64,000 nt of DNA from Pedobacter sp. Leaf176. Its GTDB lineage: Bacteria > Bacteroidota > Bacteroidia > Sphingobacteriales > Sphingobacteriaceae. The notes beneath the pieces are model-generated. The model saw only the letters and a list, made by a program, of their open reading frames with translations. It did not search any database and was not told where the DNA came from. The position numbers and the translations under genes are program-made. Positions 1 to 8,670 of this stretch are shown one piece after another. The DNA lies in the NCBI RefSeq assembly GCF_001424305.1, contig NZ_LMPD01000004.1, positions 124,001 through 188,000 of the forward strand, read 5' to 3'. Numbering within the stretch: position 1 is the first letter of the stretch; each line of letters begins with the position of its first letter.

Positions 1-170
1 ATATCTAAAAATAATAAAGAAAATACCAGCCCTGTAGCGATTTCAGGTATTTCGCCAAGCCACCTGAAAAAGAACTTCAAAATAAAAAGTAGTACGCAAA
101 AAGCCAATGCACCAAACAGGCGATCGGATAAAAAAAGGTTTGTGCAATACTGCTGAAAAATCTTTTTCAA
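1..170 (-). CDS. DUF58 family protein, N-terminal fragment
   Basis: The reading frame runs off the left edge, so only about 56 N-terminal residues are visible. They begin with a TTG start: an in-frame TAA lies two codons upstream and no ATG is available. The piece is basic, then carries two closely spaced hydrophobic stretches, as in the two N-terminal membrane segments of DUF58 proteins. The position directly downstream of a MoxR ATPase gene is the classic place for DUF58 (a vWA-like protein thought to act with MoxR in envelope assembly). The assignment rests on the hydrophobic pattern and gene order; the conserved DUF58 motif itself is outside the window. Confidence 0.6.
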   Translation of the reverse strand, partial: MKKIFQQYCTNLFLSDRLFGALAFCVLLFILKFFFRWLGEIPEIATGLVFSLLFLD

Positions 171-226
171 ATGTTAAACTTATTTAGTACTAACTGGTAA
201 CTGAAAATTGATAATTGAAAACAGAT
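171..226. repeat. Degenerate intergenic repeat (AACTGnnAACTGAAAA type)
   Basis: The short spacer between the MoxR gene and the DUF58 gene holds back-to-back near-copies of a unit like AACTGGTAACTGAAAA and TTGATAATTGAAAA. A related piece (caatttcagttttcag) occurs at about 15,043-15,058. It looks like a non-coding degenerate short tandem repeat. No function is visible. Confidence 0.35.
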
Positions 227-1210
227 CTACCTGGGTATTTCGAGTCTTTTAATAATTTGATTTACGATATCGGTAGTCGTTATGCCTTCCATTTCCTTTT
301 CTGGAGATAGTAAGATCCGATGCGCCAGCACCGGAATGGCCACAGTAATAATGTCATCAGGCGTTACAAAGTCGCGATTTTGAATGGCAGCCAGGGCTTT
401 TGCACTGTGTACAATTGCAAGCGATGCCCTCGGCGATGCACCTAAATAAAGAGATGGATTATTACGGGTTTCATTAACAATCTTTGCAATGAATTCCAGC
501 AGTTTCGGTTCAACAAACAGGTTGCGGATAATGCCACGTGCAGCCTGAATTTGTGCCACCGATAAAACTGGTTTAACCTCTGCCAATAGCGTTTTATTTA
601 CCAAAGCATGTTGCGCCATTAGGATTGCTGTTTCTTCTTCAAGTGAAGGGTATTTAATCTCTATTTTAAACAAAAACCTATCTAATTGCGCTTCAGGTAA
701 ACGATAAGTTCCCTCCTGCTCAATCGGATTTTGAGTGGCTAAAACCATAAAGGGTTCGTCCATTTGGTAGGTTGTTCCGTCAATGGTAACCTGTCTTTCT
801 TCCATCACTTCGAACAAAGCCGATTGTGTTTTTGCGGGTGCCCTATTAATTTCATCAACTAGAATAATGTTGCCAAATATCGGACCTCGTCTAAACTCAA
901 AATCCCCTGTTTTCGTGTTGAAAATGGGTGTTCCCAATACATCAGAAGGCATTAAATCGGGCGTAAACTGTACCCTAGAAAATTGTGCGTCGATTGATTT
1001 TGCCAACAATTTTGCACTTAGGGTTTTAGCAACACCGGGCACACCTTCAATTAAAATATGACCATCGGCGAGCAAGCCTACAATCAAAAAATCGACAACC
1101 TGTTTTTGGCCAATGATAATGTTGCCCAGTGCACTTCGAATGTGGGTTACGGCTTCGTTTAGTGCACTTAAATCTGTTCGCGGGTTAAATTGTTGTTGTT
1201 CCTGCTCCAT
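227..1210 (-). CDS. MoxR-family AAA+ ATPase
   Basis: A 327-residue AAA+ ATPase of the MoxR class, thought to work as a chaperone-like remodelling enzyme with DUF58/vWA partners. Walker A is GVPGVAKT (residues 56-63), Walker B is ILVDEINRA (about 116-124), and the arginine-finger region and C-terminal lid are present, so the protein is full length. Its start overlaps the end of the DUF4350 gene by 26 bases, indicating translational coupling. It is followed by DUF58. Within this module it is probably the energy-using component acting on membrane partners; the actual substrate is unknown. Confidence 0.9.
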   Translation of the reverse strand: MEQEQQQFNPRTDLSALNEAVTHIRSALGNIIIGQKQVVDFLIVGLLADGHILIEGVPGVAKTLSAKLLAKSIDAQFSRVQFTPDLMPSDVLGTPIFNTKTGDFEFRRGPIFGNIILVDEINRAPAKTQSALFEVMEERQVTIDGTTYQMDEPFMVLATQNPIEQEGTYRLPEAQLDRFLFKIEIKYPSLEEETAILMAQHALVNKTLLAEVKPVLSVAQIQAARGIIRNLFVEPKLLEFIAKIVNETRNNPSLYLGASPRASLAIVHSAKALAAIQNRDFVTPDDIITVAIPVLAHRILLSPEKEMEGITTTDIVNQIIKRLEIPR

Positions 1211-2384
1211 TAGGCTTAGTATTTTTGTAAAACTGTTCTATAATATTGTTAAGGCCGATTAATTCTGCATCGCTAAATTCCGTAAAAGTTGGTATTTGCA
1301 AAAAATACCTGGTTAAAGTTTTGGCCAGCGTTTCATTAATCCCTGTTTTTAGCTGTAAAGTTTCTGCAAAATCACGCTGAATGTCATTTGTTTTAAGGTA
1401 GTAGCGGCTACGCAGGTGTTCCATTAAATAATTAATTTTCTTTTTGGCGATATCAAGGTTATTTCGCTCAGAGTAATATACGCTACCAACAACATGTGCA
1501 AATTCGACAGATGTATTTGTATAGGGGTCGGCTATGGGAATAACTCTTTGCCTGCGTTTTATATCATAAAAAACAAAAAGTAGTAAACTGAAAATACATA
1601 AGTAATAAGCATATTTCAGTTCAGGGTGTTTAAATAAAACCCGTAATAAATCTGTTTGTCCAGTTTTAGGTGTGGTGAAATATTCATCGTAAATTAAGGT
1701 TTTGGTTCCTTGCAAATAGCTGAGTGTTTTTGCAGCATATTCAGCTCCATATTTATCAAGCAAATTGAAATTACTGTAAAATCCTGGTCCGGCCATTAAA
1801 TAAAGGGCGCCTTTTCCAAAGCTATATTTTACAAAATTGACATGGTTATTTGCATCTATACCTAAAACTGTTGCTTTAGCAGTATCTATTTTACTAAAAT
1901 ATTGATTTCCAATACCTTTCTCAAATCCATAATTAACAACGGTTTTCAAGTTTGGATTGGTAAAATTTACGGAACTTCCATTTGGCGAAAATGAAACGGA
2001 TCGTTTAAGTTTCAAATCTTTTTCTGCTATCGCTCCTAAATCGTAGCTGGCAATAAAGACATCATTTCCAGCAGTAATGTATTTTTTTAACTGTTCAATA
2101 TCGGCCTTTTCTATTTTAATTTGTGGTGCAATAATAATGTAGGTGCTGTTTTGATAGCCTTTATTTTTAAAGGTATTATATATAGATGTAGCAGAGGTTT
2201 TGATATCTGCTCTTGGTAGGATGTCTTTTATTCTATTATAAAAAATGAAGGTGCCGTAAGGTATTTTGTCTTTCTTGGCATAAGTCGGCGACCAATCTGT
2301 TGGGCTTGGCTTGTTGAATTGAGCAACGAGGTACAACAGTATTAATACCAGTCCGATAGCATAATAAACCTTATATCCCTTCAT
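1185..2384 (-). CDS. DUF4350 domain membrane protein
   Basis: A 399-residue protein with an N-terminal membrane anchor (residues about 5-22), a periplasmic-type region resembling the DUF4350 fold (PYGTFIFYNRIKDILP and the following GATase-like segment) and a second hydrophobic span near residues 258-275, followed by a cytoplasmic C-terminal tail. DUF4350 proteins are usually encoded between DUF4129 and MoxR genes, exactly as here. Its ATG overlaps the upstream stop codon as ATGA. Biochemical function is unknown; an envelope role in the MoxR module is inferred from context only. Confidence 0.8.
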   Translation of the reverse strand: MKGYKVYYAIGLVLILLYLVAQFNKPSPTDWSPTYAKKDKIPYGTFIFYNRIKDILPRADIKTSATSIYNTFKNKGYQNSTYIIIAPQIKIEKADIEQLKKYITAGNDVFIASYDLGAIAEKDLKLKRSVSFSPNGSSVNFTNPNLKTVVNYGFEKGIGNQYFSKIDTAKATVLGIDANNHVNFVKYSFGKGALYLMAGPGFYSNFNLLDKYGAEYAAKTLSYLQGTKTLIYDEYFTTPKTGQTDLLRVLFKHPELKYAYYLCIFSLLLFVFYDIKRRQRVIPIADPYTNTSVEFAHVVGSVYYSERNNLDIAKKKINYLMEHLRSRYYLKTNDIQRDFAETLQLKTGINETLAKTLTRYFLQIPTFTEFSDAELIGLNNIIEQFYKNTKPNGAGTTTI

Positions 2385-3106
2385 CTAATCTGCGCATTAA
2401 AGTGGTTAAAGGATTGGTTAATTGGCTCAAATTTCTGTTCATCAACAGGATAATCCCCATACCAGATGTAATTGAACTGATGAGTTAAATTGCCGAATTC
2501 GTTTTTAATTTCAGGCTTTGATATTTCTGTTAAATAGTTGTAATTGGTTTTTTCCGGCTGCCACTGAATGAATTCTGCATCGCTTAATTTTTTTAAAGTC
2601 CGCAGATATAAAAGCCTTACGGCAAGCCGGTATTTTCCTTGCTCAATTAGTTTTTGGATTTCAGTCTCGTAATCAATTTCATGGATATTCTCATTTAAAA
2701 CATCATAAGGGAGAATCGTTTCTTTTGATTTTTTTCTGAAAATATTTTCTGATCCGATTATTTTAATAATAATATAGAGCAAAATAGCAACGCCTGCCCC
2801 GATAAAGAAGTACTTTGAAAGGGGGTTTGAAGCCGCGCCTCTAAACAACTCATTTACCATCCTCCAGAATAGCATCCAAAATCGATCCCAAAGCGACAAA
2901 TCCCGTGTTGCAGCGTCGTCATATTGAAATTCTCTCTGTTCAGCGTAGGTTTCCAGAGCTTCCCTATTAAATTTTGCTGGCCTTATTTTACTGCTATCTA
3001 TTTTAACGGTTTCTATTTGTTGCGGCTTTAAATATTTTGCATGGCCGTTTATTGTTGCAAAAAGCAAGCAAAAAATAATCAAAAATTTAAAGACAAATTT
3101 TGGCAT
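2381..3106 (-). CDS. DUF4129 domain protein
   Basis: About 241 residues with an N-terminal signal peptide (MPKFVFKF, then a hydrophobic run to about GHA), one internal membrane segment (around residues 100-118) and a C-terminal DUF4129 domain containing YRLAVRLLYLRTLKKL and a KTNYNYL motif. I chose the ATG at 3106, two bases after the upstream stop codon, because it puts the signal sequence at the N-terminus. An upstream ATG at 3133 would overlap the previous gene and add nine charged residues. The stop overlaps the DUF4350 start (ATGA). Function is unknown; it belongs to the MoxR/DUF58 module. Confidence 0.78.
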   Translation of the reverse strand: MPKFVFKFLIIFCLLFATINGHAKYLKPQQIETVKIDSSKIRPAKFNREALETYAEQREFQYDDAATRDLSLWDRFWMLFWRMVNELFRGAASNPLSKYFFIGAGVAILLYIIIKIIGSENIFRKKSKETILPYDVLNENIHEIDYETEIQKLIEQGKYRLAVRLLYLRTLKKLSDAEFIQWQPEKTNYNYLTEISKPEIKNEFGNLTHQFNYIWYGDYPVDEQKFEPINQSFNHFNAQIR

Positions 3107-3107
3107 T

Positions 3108-3992
3108 TTAATATTCTTCCGGTCTGGTATCAATTGCTTTTTCAGTGTTGCCGAAATTAGAAATACGCTCCATCAATCCTATGTTTTCTTTTTCTTCCAG
3201 AAGGTTGAAGTAAATTAACGCAACTGTAACCATCGGGATAATTGTAAATGCCTGACAAAGGTATTGAAGTACGGTGGTGAGCATGGTAAACATTAAAGAC
3301 ATTTCTGGTCTACTATGTGAGAAAAGCCCTATCATACTTAGTAATGTTGTGGGTAACACGACAACCGTCATGCAGGCGTAAACTATAATATAAACAACAA
3401 TCAGAGTTCCAAAGGTTAACCAGAAATTATCCTTAATTAACATAAAGCTTCTGTTAAACGAGTAACCGAAACTTCCGTTTTCCATTATCATTATCGGAAA
3501 TACAACTGAAGTAAATGGAATAAGCCACAAGCCTGGTAACAAGCAGAATAGCAAACCAACACCAATCATTAAAGATAGCAATAATGAACTTCCAAACACC
3601 TTTAAAAAGTAATTTTTAAAATAAGCCCAGACTTCATCTGTTGTAGGTGTTTGATTTCCTTTTTGAATGTATATTGCAATATAGGATAAAATTGCAACCG
3701 CTGTGCTTGCATAACCAGCGAGCGAAAACAGAATGGCGAGAATGTATTCAAAACCAAAGCGATCGGTAAAGCTTATATTTCTTCCACCTGAATTAATATC
3801 CGTGCCGTTAAACATATTTACCGTTTTGTATTGCTGTAAAAGCATGGAAAGCATTCCACCTAAAACAAAAAGTCCACAAAATATAAGGTATGTGGTCATC
3901 AGCGATTTAAAATTCTGGCGGATGAATGTAAATGTGTCATTTATAATCTGACCGAAATCCCTTCGTTTTTTAAATTCTATTTTTAAAAGCAT
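3108..3992 (-). CDS. Multi-pass membrane protein of the MoxR module
   Basis: A 294-residue integral membrane protein with a short cytoplasmic N-terminus (LLKIEFKKRRDFGQIINDTF) and about six hydrophobic segments spread across the chain. The opening, in which a conserved amphipathic stretch precedes the first span, resembles membrane domains found in glycerophosphodiesterase-like and DUF4013-like proteins, but I cannot name a family with certainty. It lies 5 bases after the SpoIIM-family gene and runs straight into DUF4129, so it is clearly in the same operon. Confidence 0.7.
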   Translation of the reverse strand: MLLKIEFKKRRDFGQIINDTFTFIRQNFKSLMTTYLIFCGLFVLGGMLSMLLQQYKTVNMFNGTDINSGGRNISFTDRFGFEYILAILFSLAGYASTAVAILSYIAIYIQKGNQTPTTDEVWAYFKNYFLKVFGSSLLLSLMIGVGLLFCLLPGLWLIPFTSVVFPIMIMENGSFGYSFNRSFMLIKDNFWLTFGTLIVVYIIVYACMTVVVLPTTLLSMIGLFSHSRPEMSLMFTMLTTVLQYLCQAFTIIPMVTVALIYFNLLEEKENIGLMERISNFGNTEKAIDTRPEEY

Positions 3993-3997
3993 TTTGT

Positions 3998-4948
3998 TTA
4001 AGATGAGTGGTTTTGTCTGTTAATTTTAATTGGATAAATAAATACGTACCAAATAATAAATGCAGCCGAACTGAGCAGGATGAGCCCGCTTAAAATCATA
4101 GGCATTTCTGTATGGCGGGTTATAAAACTTTCTAAAAAAGCAGCGACAATGAAAATTGGTAATAGCCCTAAAACTATTTTCAACCCGTTTTTTGCACCTT
4201 TTAAAACGGAAGCCTTTCTGGTGTAAGTCTTCGGGAATAATAGGCTGTTGCCTAAAACTAAACCGGCAGCGCCCGCCAATACGATTGCGGAGATTTCGAG
4301 CGTACCATGGATCCAGATGACTAAAACCGATTGCAAGCCCAGGCCTTTGCTAAAGAAAAAATATTGAAATGAACCCAGCATTATCCCATTCCTAAACAAT
4401 GAAACGACTGAGCCAAATGAGAATAGAATACCTAAAACAAATGTGTAAAATGAAACAAAAATATTGTTGCCTGCAATTTGAATAAACATGAGAATGGGAT
4501 TTTCACGTTTGTAAACACCGAATGGGTCGCCTTTGGAGATGTTATCATTCGTCATATTTACGTAGCCGTCGCCTAAAATTAAACGAATAAAAGTATCGTC
4601 ATATTTAGCAGAGACGGCTCCAATAGCACATGAAACTAAAAAAAAGGCAAGCGAGTAGATAATCTTTCGTCTGTGTTCGAAAAAAAGGAATGGCAATTCG
4701 ATTTTCCAGAAATTGACAAATCGATTCGATTTTTCTTTCTTGTTTTTGTAAACCGATTGATGAAGTTTTGAAGCTAAGCCATTTAGATAAGCAGTAGTTT
4801 TTGAGTTTGGATAAAAAGTTTTTGAGTAAGCTAAATCGTTAGTTATTTCAATAAACCGGTCTGCAAGTTCATCAGGATTTGACAGGCGCATTTCATCAAA
4901 GCGTTTCCACTTTTCAGTATTCTGTTTTACAAATAAGGCTTCTCTCAT
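3998..4948 (-). CDS. SpoIIM-family (stage II sporulation protein M-like) membrane protein
   Basis: A 316-residue protein with a soluble N-terminal region of about 100 residues, then several membrane spans with the features of the SpoIIM/DUF95 family: a span rich in small residues (VSFYTFVLGILFSFGSV) and the HGTLEISAIVLAGAAGL segment. Members in non-sporulating bacteria are commonly paired with RDD-domain proteins, as here, where the RDD gene is divergent 129 bases away. First gene of the minus-strand operon running to DUF58. Role unknown; transport or envelope function is suspected. Confidence 0.85.
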   Translation of the reverse strand: MREALFVKQNTEKWKRFDEMRLSNPDELADRFIEITNDLAYSKTFYPNSKTTAYLNGLASKLHQSVYKNKKEKSNRFVNFWKIELPFLFFEHRRKIIYSLAFFLVSCAIGAVSAKYDDTFIRLILGDGYVNMTNDNISKGDPFGVYKRENPILMFIQIAGNNIFVSFYTFVLGILFSFGSVVSLFRNGIMLGSFQYFFFSKGLGLQSVLVIWIHGTLEISAIVLAGAAGLVLGNSLLFPKTYTRKASVLKGAKNGLKIVLGLLPIFIVAAFLESFITRHTEMPMILSGLILLSSAAFIIWYVFIYPIKINRQNHSS

Positions 4949-5065
4949 TTATTACTCAAATCTTTGGTTAAAATAGTTAATTTTTACTGGATACAAAAGA
5001 TAGCATTTAAAGTTCGCGGGAAAATTTTTGGCTTTGGGCACACTTCGTTTATGACTAAAAAAAAT

Positions 5066-5073
5066 TAAGTTTG
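5066..5073 (+). promoter_or_regulatory. Bacteroidota -7 box TAAGTTTG before the RDD gene
   Basis: TAAGTTTG matches TAnnTTTG and ends 4 bases before the RDD start codon, so transcription would begin at or very near the ATG, giving a leaderless or almost leaderless message. The -33 region (TTCG about 18 bases upstream) is a poor match. Confidence 0.45.
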
Positions 5074-5077
5074 AAAT

Positions 5078-5821
5078 ATGGAAACCATAAAAATTAGCAC
5101 GGCTCAAAATGTAGATATTGATTATGAAGTAGCTGGTTTGGGCGAGAGAATTGTAGCCAGGATAATTGATTTAGGCGGATTCATCCTGCTATATATCATT
5201 GCTGTAATCCTGATGCTCGTGGCATCGATTAGTCGATCGGAAACATTAATTATTGTTTTAGTTGTGCTTTATGCCGTTATTTTTCTGTTCTATGATTTAG
5301 TTTGCGAAATATTTATGGATGGGCAAACCTTTGGTAAGAAAATAATGAAGATTAAGGTGATTAGTTTAGATGGAGGGCAACCGACTTTTGGACAATACCT
5401 GATGAGGTGGATATTTAGAATTGTTGATTTCGGTGTTTTCTTCGGCTGGGGGGTTGTCGCATTAATTTGTGTTGCCTCGTCTAAAAATCATCAAAGGCTT
5501 GGTGATATGCTGGCCAGAACTACACTCATCAAAACAGTTCCAAGAACGCAAATCGAGAACGTTGCATTTAACGTTAATTTACCCGAAGATTATCAGCCGG
5601 TTTTTAAAGAAGTCATTCATCTAAACGATGGTGCGGTGGAGTTAATTTACGAAGTGTTAACAGGTTTTTATCAGACAGGAAATCCGCAGTTAATTTATTC
5701 GATGGCAGGGAAAATAAAAGAATACATTACGCCCGCAATTCCCGAAGGCATGAATGATCTGCAGTTCTTAGAAACAGTTATGAAAGATTATAACTACCTA
5801 ACAGCCACTTCGGCACTTTGA
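5078..5821 (+). CDS. RDD family membrane protein
   Basis: A 247-residue protein with an RDD domain: LGERIVARIIDLGG (residues about 20-33) carries the R and D residues that name the family, followed by three hydrophobic segments and the DGQTFGKKIMKIKV loop. The C-terminal 90 residues are soluble. RDD proteins have been linked to ion or small-molecule transport, but no substrate can be assigned here. It is transcribed away from the SpoIIM gene, and the SpoIIM-RDD pairing is recurrent in bacteria. Confidence 0.88.
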   Translation: METIKISTAQNVDIDYEVAGLGERIVARIIDLGGFILLYIIAVILMLVASISRSETLIIVLVVLYAVIFLFYDLVCEIFMDGQTFGKKIMKIKVISLDGGQPTFGQYLMRWIFRIVDFGVFFGWGVVALICVASSKNHQRLGDMLARTTLIKTVPRTQIENVAFNVNLPEDYQPVFKEVIHLNDGAVELIYEVLTGFYQTGNPQLIYSMAGKIKEYITPAIPEGMNDLQFLETVMKDYNYLTATSAL

Positions 5822-5860
5822 TTTTCATATAATTTAGCCTCTTGAGAAAACTGTTGATTA

Positions 5861-6586
5861 TTATTTTACAACGTCCATGATTTTCGGAGAAATTGCATTA
5901 ACCCAGTTGGCATACATTTTTCCACTAGGGTGTAATCCATCGCTGGCAATTAATGAAACATTATTTGCAGCAGTTCTTGAATCTGGTGTTATGTTGGTAA
6001 AACTTACGCCTGCGCCAGTTGTAATTTGCTCTGCTGCGGCATTAAAGGCATCAATTTCCAAGGCAATGGTTTGAGCACTTTTCGAATAATTTTTGGCAAA
6101 GGGCGTTACACCCCAATCGGGAATAGAAATAACAAAAACCCTGGCCTTTCTTCCTCCGGCGAAACCGATTGCGGTTTGCAGTAATTCTGAAAATTCTTTT
6201 TTGTAGGTATCCAATGGGTAGCCACGATATTGATTATTAACTCCAATTAACAATGTAACGAAATCAAATTTCTGCGTAATTTTTGCTTGTGTAACAGCGC
6301 CCTGAAGTTCGTCGGTAGTCCAGCCGGTAACAGCAATAATTTTTGGATCTTCAACATTACGTCCGTTCTTTTTTAAAATAGCCTGAAGCTGGTATGGGAA
6401 AGATTCTGCCTGCGTAACGGATGCGCCAATGGTGTAAGAATCGCCTAATGCAAGGTAAGTATAGCTTCCGCCGGTACTGGAAGTGGCAGAATTTGTATCA
6501 GTTGTAGCAGCATCAGGCATATTTTTCTCTTTAGTGCAGCCCGAAGATAGTAAAGAAAATAAAGCGATGCAGAATAAAAATTTCAT
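5861..6586 (-). CDS. SGNH/GDSL hydrolase lipoprotein
   Basis: About 241 residues. The N-terminus is a lipoprotein signal (MKFLFCIALFSLLSSGC) with a lipobox cysteine at residue 17, then a low-complexity Thr/Ser linker. The catalytic block I is ALGDSYT (Ser 50), a GVNNQYRG block III follows, and DGLHPSG near the end holds the Asp and His of the triad. I use the ATG at 6586 rather than an upstream TTG at 6601 because it gives a normal lipoprotein signal. The family hydrolyses esters such as acyl or acetyl groups; the substrate here is unknown. It lies 33 bases downstream of lipB on the same strand. Confidence 0.85.
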   Translation of the reverse strand: MKFLFCIALFSLLSSGCTKEKNMPDAATTDTNSATSSTGGSYTYLALGDSYTIGASVTQAESFPYQLQAILKKNGRNVEDPKIIAVTGWTTDELQGAVTQAKITQKFDFVTLLIGVNNQYRGYPLDTYKKEFSELLQTAIGFAGGRKARVFVISIPDWGVTPFAKNYSKSAQTIALEIDAFNAAAEQITTGAGVSFTNITPDSRTAANNVSLIASDGLHPSGKMYANWVNAISPKIMDVVK

Positions 6587-6619
6587 ACCTGATTTACGCA
6601 AAAAACTTGTGGGTAGATT

Positions 6620-7375
6620 TTAAATCAAATCCATTTTAAATAAAGCGGCGATGTGATTTTTAAGCTTTTCTTTAACCTCTCCGATATCGGGCTTAAAGCC
6701 AAGTTCTTTTTCTAAAGAAGTTACCGCTTTATCGTCAATTCCGCAGGGTATAATGTTTTTAAAATAATCTAAATCTACATTAACATTGAAAGCAAAACCA
6801 TGCATGGTTACCCAGCGACTGCAGCGAACACCCATCGCGCAAATTTTTCGTGCTTTTTGGTTGTCTGCATCCAGCCAAACCCCTGTGTAACCAGGATAAC
6901 GGCCCGATTCTATTCCGTAATCTTTTAAAGTAAGCATTACAGCTTCTTCTAAAGTGCGGAGGTATAAATGAATATCGGTAAAAAAATTGTCTAAATCTAA
7001 AATTGGGTAGCCAACAATTTGGCCCGGGCCATGATAGGTAATATCACCGCCCCTGTTAATTTTATAATAGCTTGCCTGCTTATTCTTAAGTCCTTGCTCA
7101 TCCAATAGCAAATTTTCGGGATGACCACTTTTACCTAAAGTATAAACGTGTGGGTGCTCGTTAAAAATCAAGTAATTAGGTGTAGGAAAACGTGTCCCGT
7201 TAAGCCTGTTTTCGGTTTTAATGGCCACAGTTTTATTGAGTAAATCTTCTTGTCTGGCCCAGGCTTCCTGATAATCGGTTAAACCCCAGTCAATAAATTG
7301 CGTCCTGACGTTTTTTTCGTCAACAACCGGTGCAATATGCTCCTGGTTAATTTCGCTCTGCCTATCGTTGATCAT
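6620..7375 (-). CDS. lipB: Lipoyl(octanoyl) transferase
   Basis: Transfers octanoyl from octanoyl-ACP to lipoyl-domain proteins, the first step of lipoate assembly in the cytoplasm. The diagnostic motif RGGDITYHGPGQ is at residues 108-119. The catalytic pair is Lys 177 (ARKICAMGV) and Cys 211 (IIPCGID). At 251 residues it has about 25 extra residues at the N-terminus compared with many homologs, and no later Met offers an alternative start. The phosphopantetheinyl transferase gene ends 12 bases upstream on the same strand, so the two genes for acyl-carrier modification chemistry are probably co-transcribed. Confidence 0.95.
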   Translation of the reverse strand: MINDRQSEINQEHIAPVVDEKNVRTQFIDWGLTDYQEAWARQEDLLNKTVAIKTENRLNGTRFPTPNYLIFNEHPHVYTLGKSGHPENLLLDEQGLKNKQASYYKINRGGDITYHGPGQIVGYPILDLDNFFTDIHLYLRTLEEAVMLTLKDYGIESGRYPGYTGVWLDADNQKARKICAMGVRCSRWVTMHGFAFNVNVDLDYFKNIIPCGIDDKAVTSLEKELGFKPDIGEVKEKLKNHIAALFKMDLI

Positions 7376-7387
7376 CTGTTTTGTCTT

Positions 7388-8035
7388 TTATATCGGTGCC
7401 TGTACGTAACCAAGCATGTAGCCGTCTTTGGTCTTAAAGTAGTTCACAGTCAATGCTCTTGTGCCTGATGGCAATTCAACAATTGCATTTAAACTTCCTT
7501 CATTTTTAAGTTTGAAAGGTTTAATGTGAATATGTTGCCTAAATTCAAGTCCTTTTTTGCCGTGCCACTTATAAATGGCCTCCTTGGCGCACCAGCAAAC
7601 ATATAAACCTTCGATATTATCGCCTATTTGCTTTTGAGCAAGTTCGATATCATTTAAAAACTTATGCTTAATACTTTTTATTTTATGTTTAATCAGTTCG
7701 ATATCTACGCCAACTGCATGATCTTTACTAATCATAACTGCGGCGTAATCGTAAGAATGACTTAGTGATATTTTGTAATCGAAGTTGGTGAGAAAAGGCT
7801 TCCCATCTTCATCAAACTGGCAGTCTATATATTCTTCGGTATTGAGTAAGGTTCTCAATAAAAGCCTTGTACTTAGCCAATGAAGCAACCTTTTCCCGTT
7901 ATTAAATGACGTAATGATATCCCACTCATGCTGCTTGAGTTGTAAGCCGGCAAGAAGTTCAGCCTCAGTTTCTTCAATCTTCCAAATTGCCAGAACCGAA
8001 TGCTCATCGATGTTTTTATTATAAATTACTGGCAT
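7388..8035 (-). CDS. 4'-phosphopantetheinyl transferase superfamily protein
   Basis: A 215-residue Sfp/AcpS-superfamily enzyme, which would move phosphopantetheine from CoA onto a carrier protein. The conserved Mg-binding and catalytic motifs are visible: GVDIE (residues about 109-113) and WCAKEAIYKWHGKKGLEF (about 148-165). An upstream ISLSHSYDYAAV segment matches the substrate-binding loop. The single-chain, pseudo-two-domain length matches the Sfp type rather than AcpS. Its carrier-protein target cannot be told from the sequence. It is transcribed divergently from dcd. Confidence 0.85.
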   Translation of the reverse strand: MPVIYNKNIDEHSVLAIWKIEETEAELLAGLQLKQHEWDIITSFNNGKRLLHWLSTRLLLRTLLNTEEYIDCQFDEDGKPFLTNFDYKISLSHSYDYAAVMISKDHAVGVDIELIKHKIKSIKHKFLNDIELAQKQIGDNIEGLYVCWCAKEAIYKWHGKKGLEFRQHIHIKPFKLKNEGSLNAIVELPSGTRALTVNYFKTKDGYMLGYVQAPI

Positions 8036-8057
8036 TTATAAAATTGAGATTTGCATG

Positions 8058-8065
8058 CAAAATTA
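8058..8065 (-). promoter_or_regulatory. Possible -7 box (TAATTTTG) for the PPTase-lipB operon
   Basis: On the minus strand the bases read TAATTTTG, matching TAnnTTTG, 22 bases before the phosphopantetheinyl transferase ATG. A second match (TATTTTTG) lies at 8090-8097 further upstream. Neither has an ideally spaced -33 TTG. Confidence 0.35.
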
Positions 8066-8106
8066 TCTTAAATAAATGATAATTTAGGCCAAAAATACGC
8101 ATAAAA

Positions 8107-8643
8107 ATGATATTATCAGATAAAAGGATTTTGGAGGAAATTGATAAGGGAACAATTATAATCGAGCCCTTTGACAGAACTTGTCTGGGTACAAACTCCT
8201 ACGACGTCCACTTAGGGAAATACCTCGCGACGTACAAAAACCGTGTACTCGATGCCAAGAAACATAATGAAATTGATCATTTCGAAATTCCAAAAGATGG
8301 TTTTGTGCTTCAGCCAGGCACGTTATATTTAGGCGTAACTTTAGAATACACAGAAACCCATAGGCATGTTCCTTTTTTGGAAGGTAAAAGCAGTACAGGA
8401 CGTTTAGGTATTGATATTCACGCTACTGCGGGGAAAGGTGATGTAGGCTTTTGCAATACCTGGACATTGGAAATTTCGGTAGCGCAACCGGTAAAGATTT
8501 ATGCCGGCATGCCAATAGGGCAGTTAATATACTTTGTTGTTGAGGGAAATATTGAGACCATGTACAATACAAAAGGGAATGCCAAATACAATAATAAAAC
8601 AACAAAACCGGTTGAAAGTATGATGTGGAAGAATACATTCTAA
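8107..8643 (+). CDS. dcd: dCTP deaminase
   Basis: A 178-residue trimeric nucleotide deaminase supplying dUTP for thymidylate synthesis. The family signatures are clear: MILSDKRI at the N-terminus, SYDVHLG, LEGKSSTGRLGI (about 96-107) and the catalytic glutamate in NTWTLEIS (about residue 124), followed by GMPIGQLIYF. Sequence alone does not tell me whether it also hydrolyses dUTP. It stands as a single-gene unit with a hairpin terminator candidate just downstream. Confidence 0.93.
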   Translation: MILSDKRILEEIDKGTIIIEPFDRTCLGTNSYDVHLGKYLATYKNRVLDAKKHNEIDHFEIPKDGFVLQPGTLYLGVTLEYTETHRHVPFLEGKSSTGRLGIDIHATAGKGDVGFCNTWTLEISVAQPVKIYAGMPIGQLIYFVVEGNIETMYNTKGNAKYNNKTTKPVESMMWKNTF

Positions 8644-8670
8644 CTTAAATAATTCATTTGATCTTCATAC

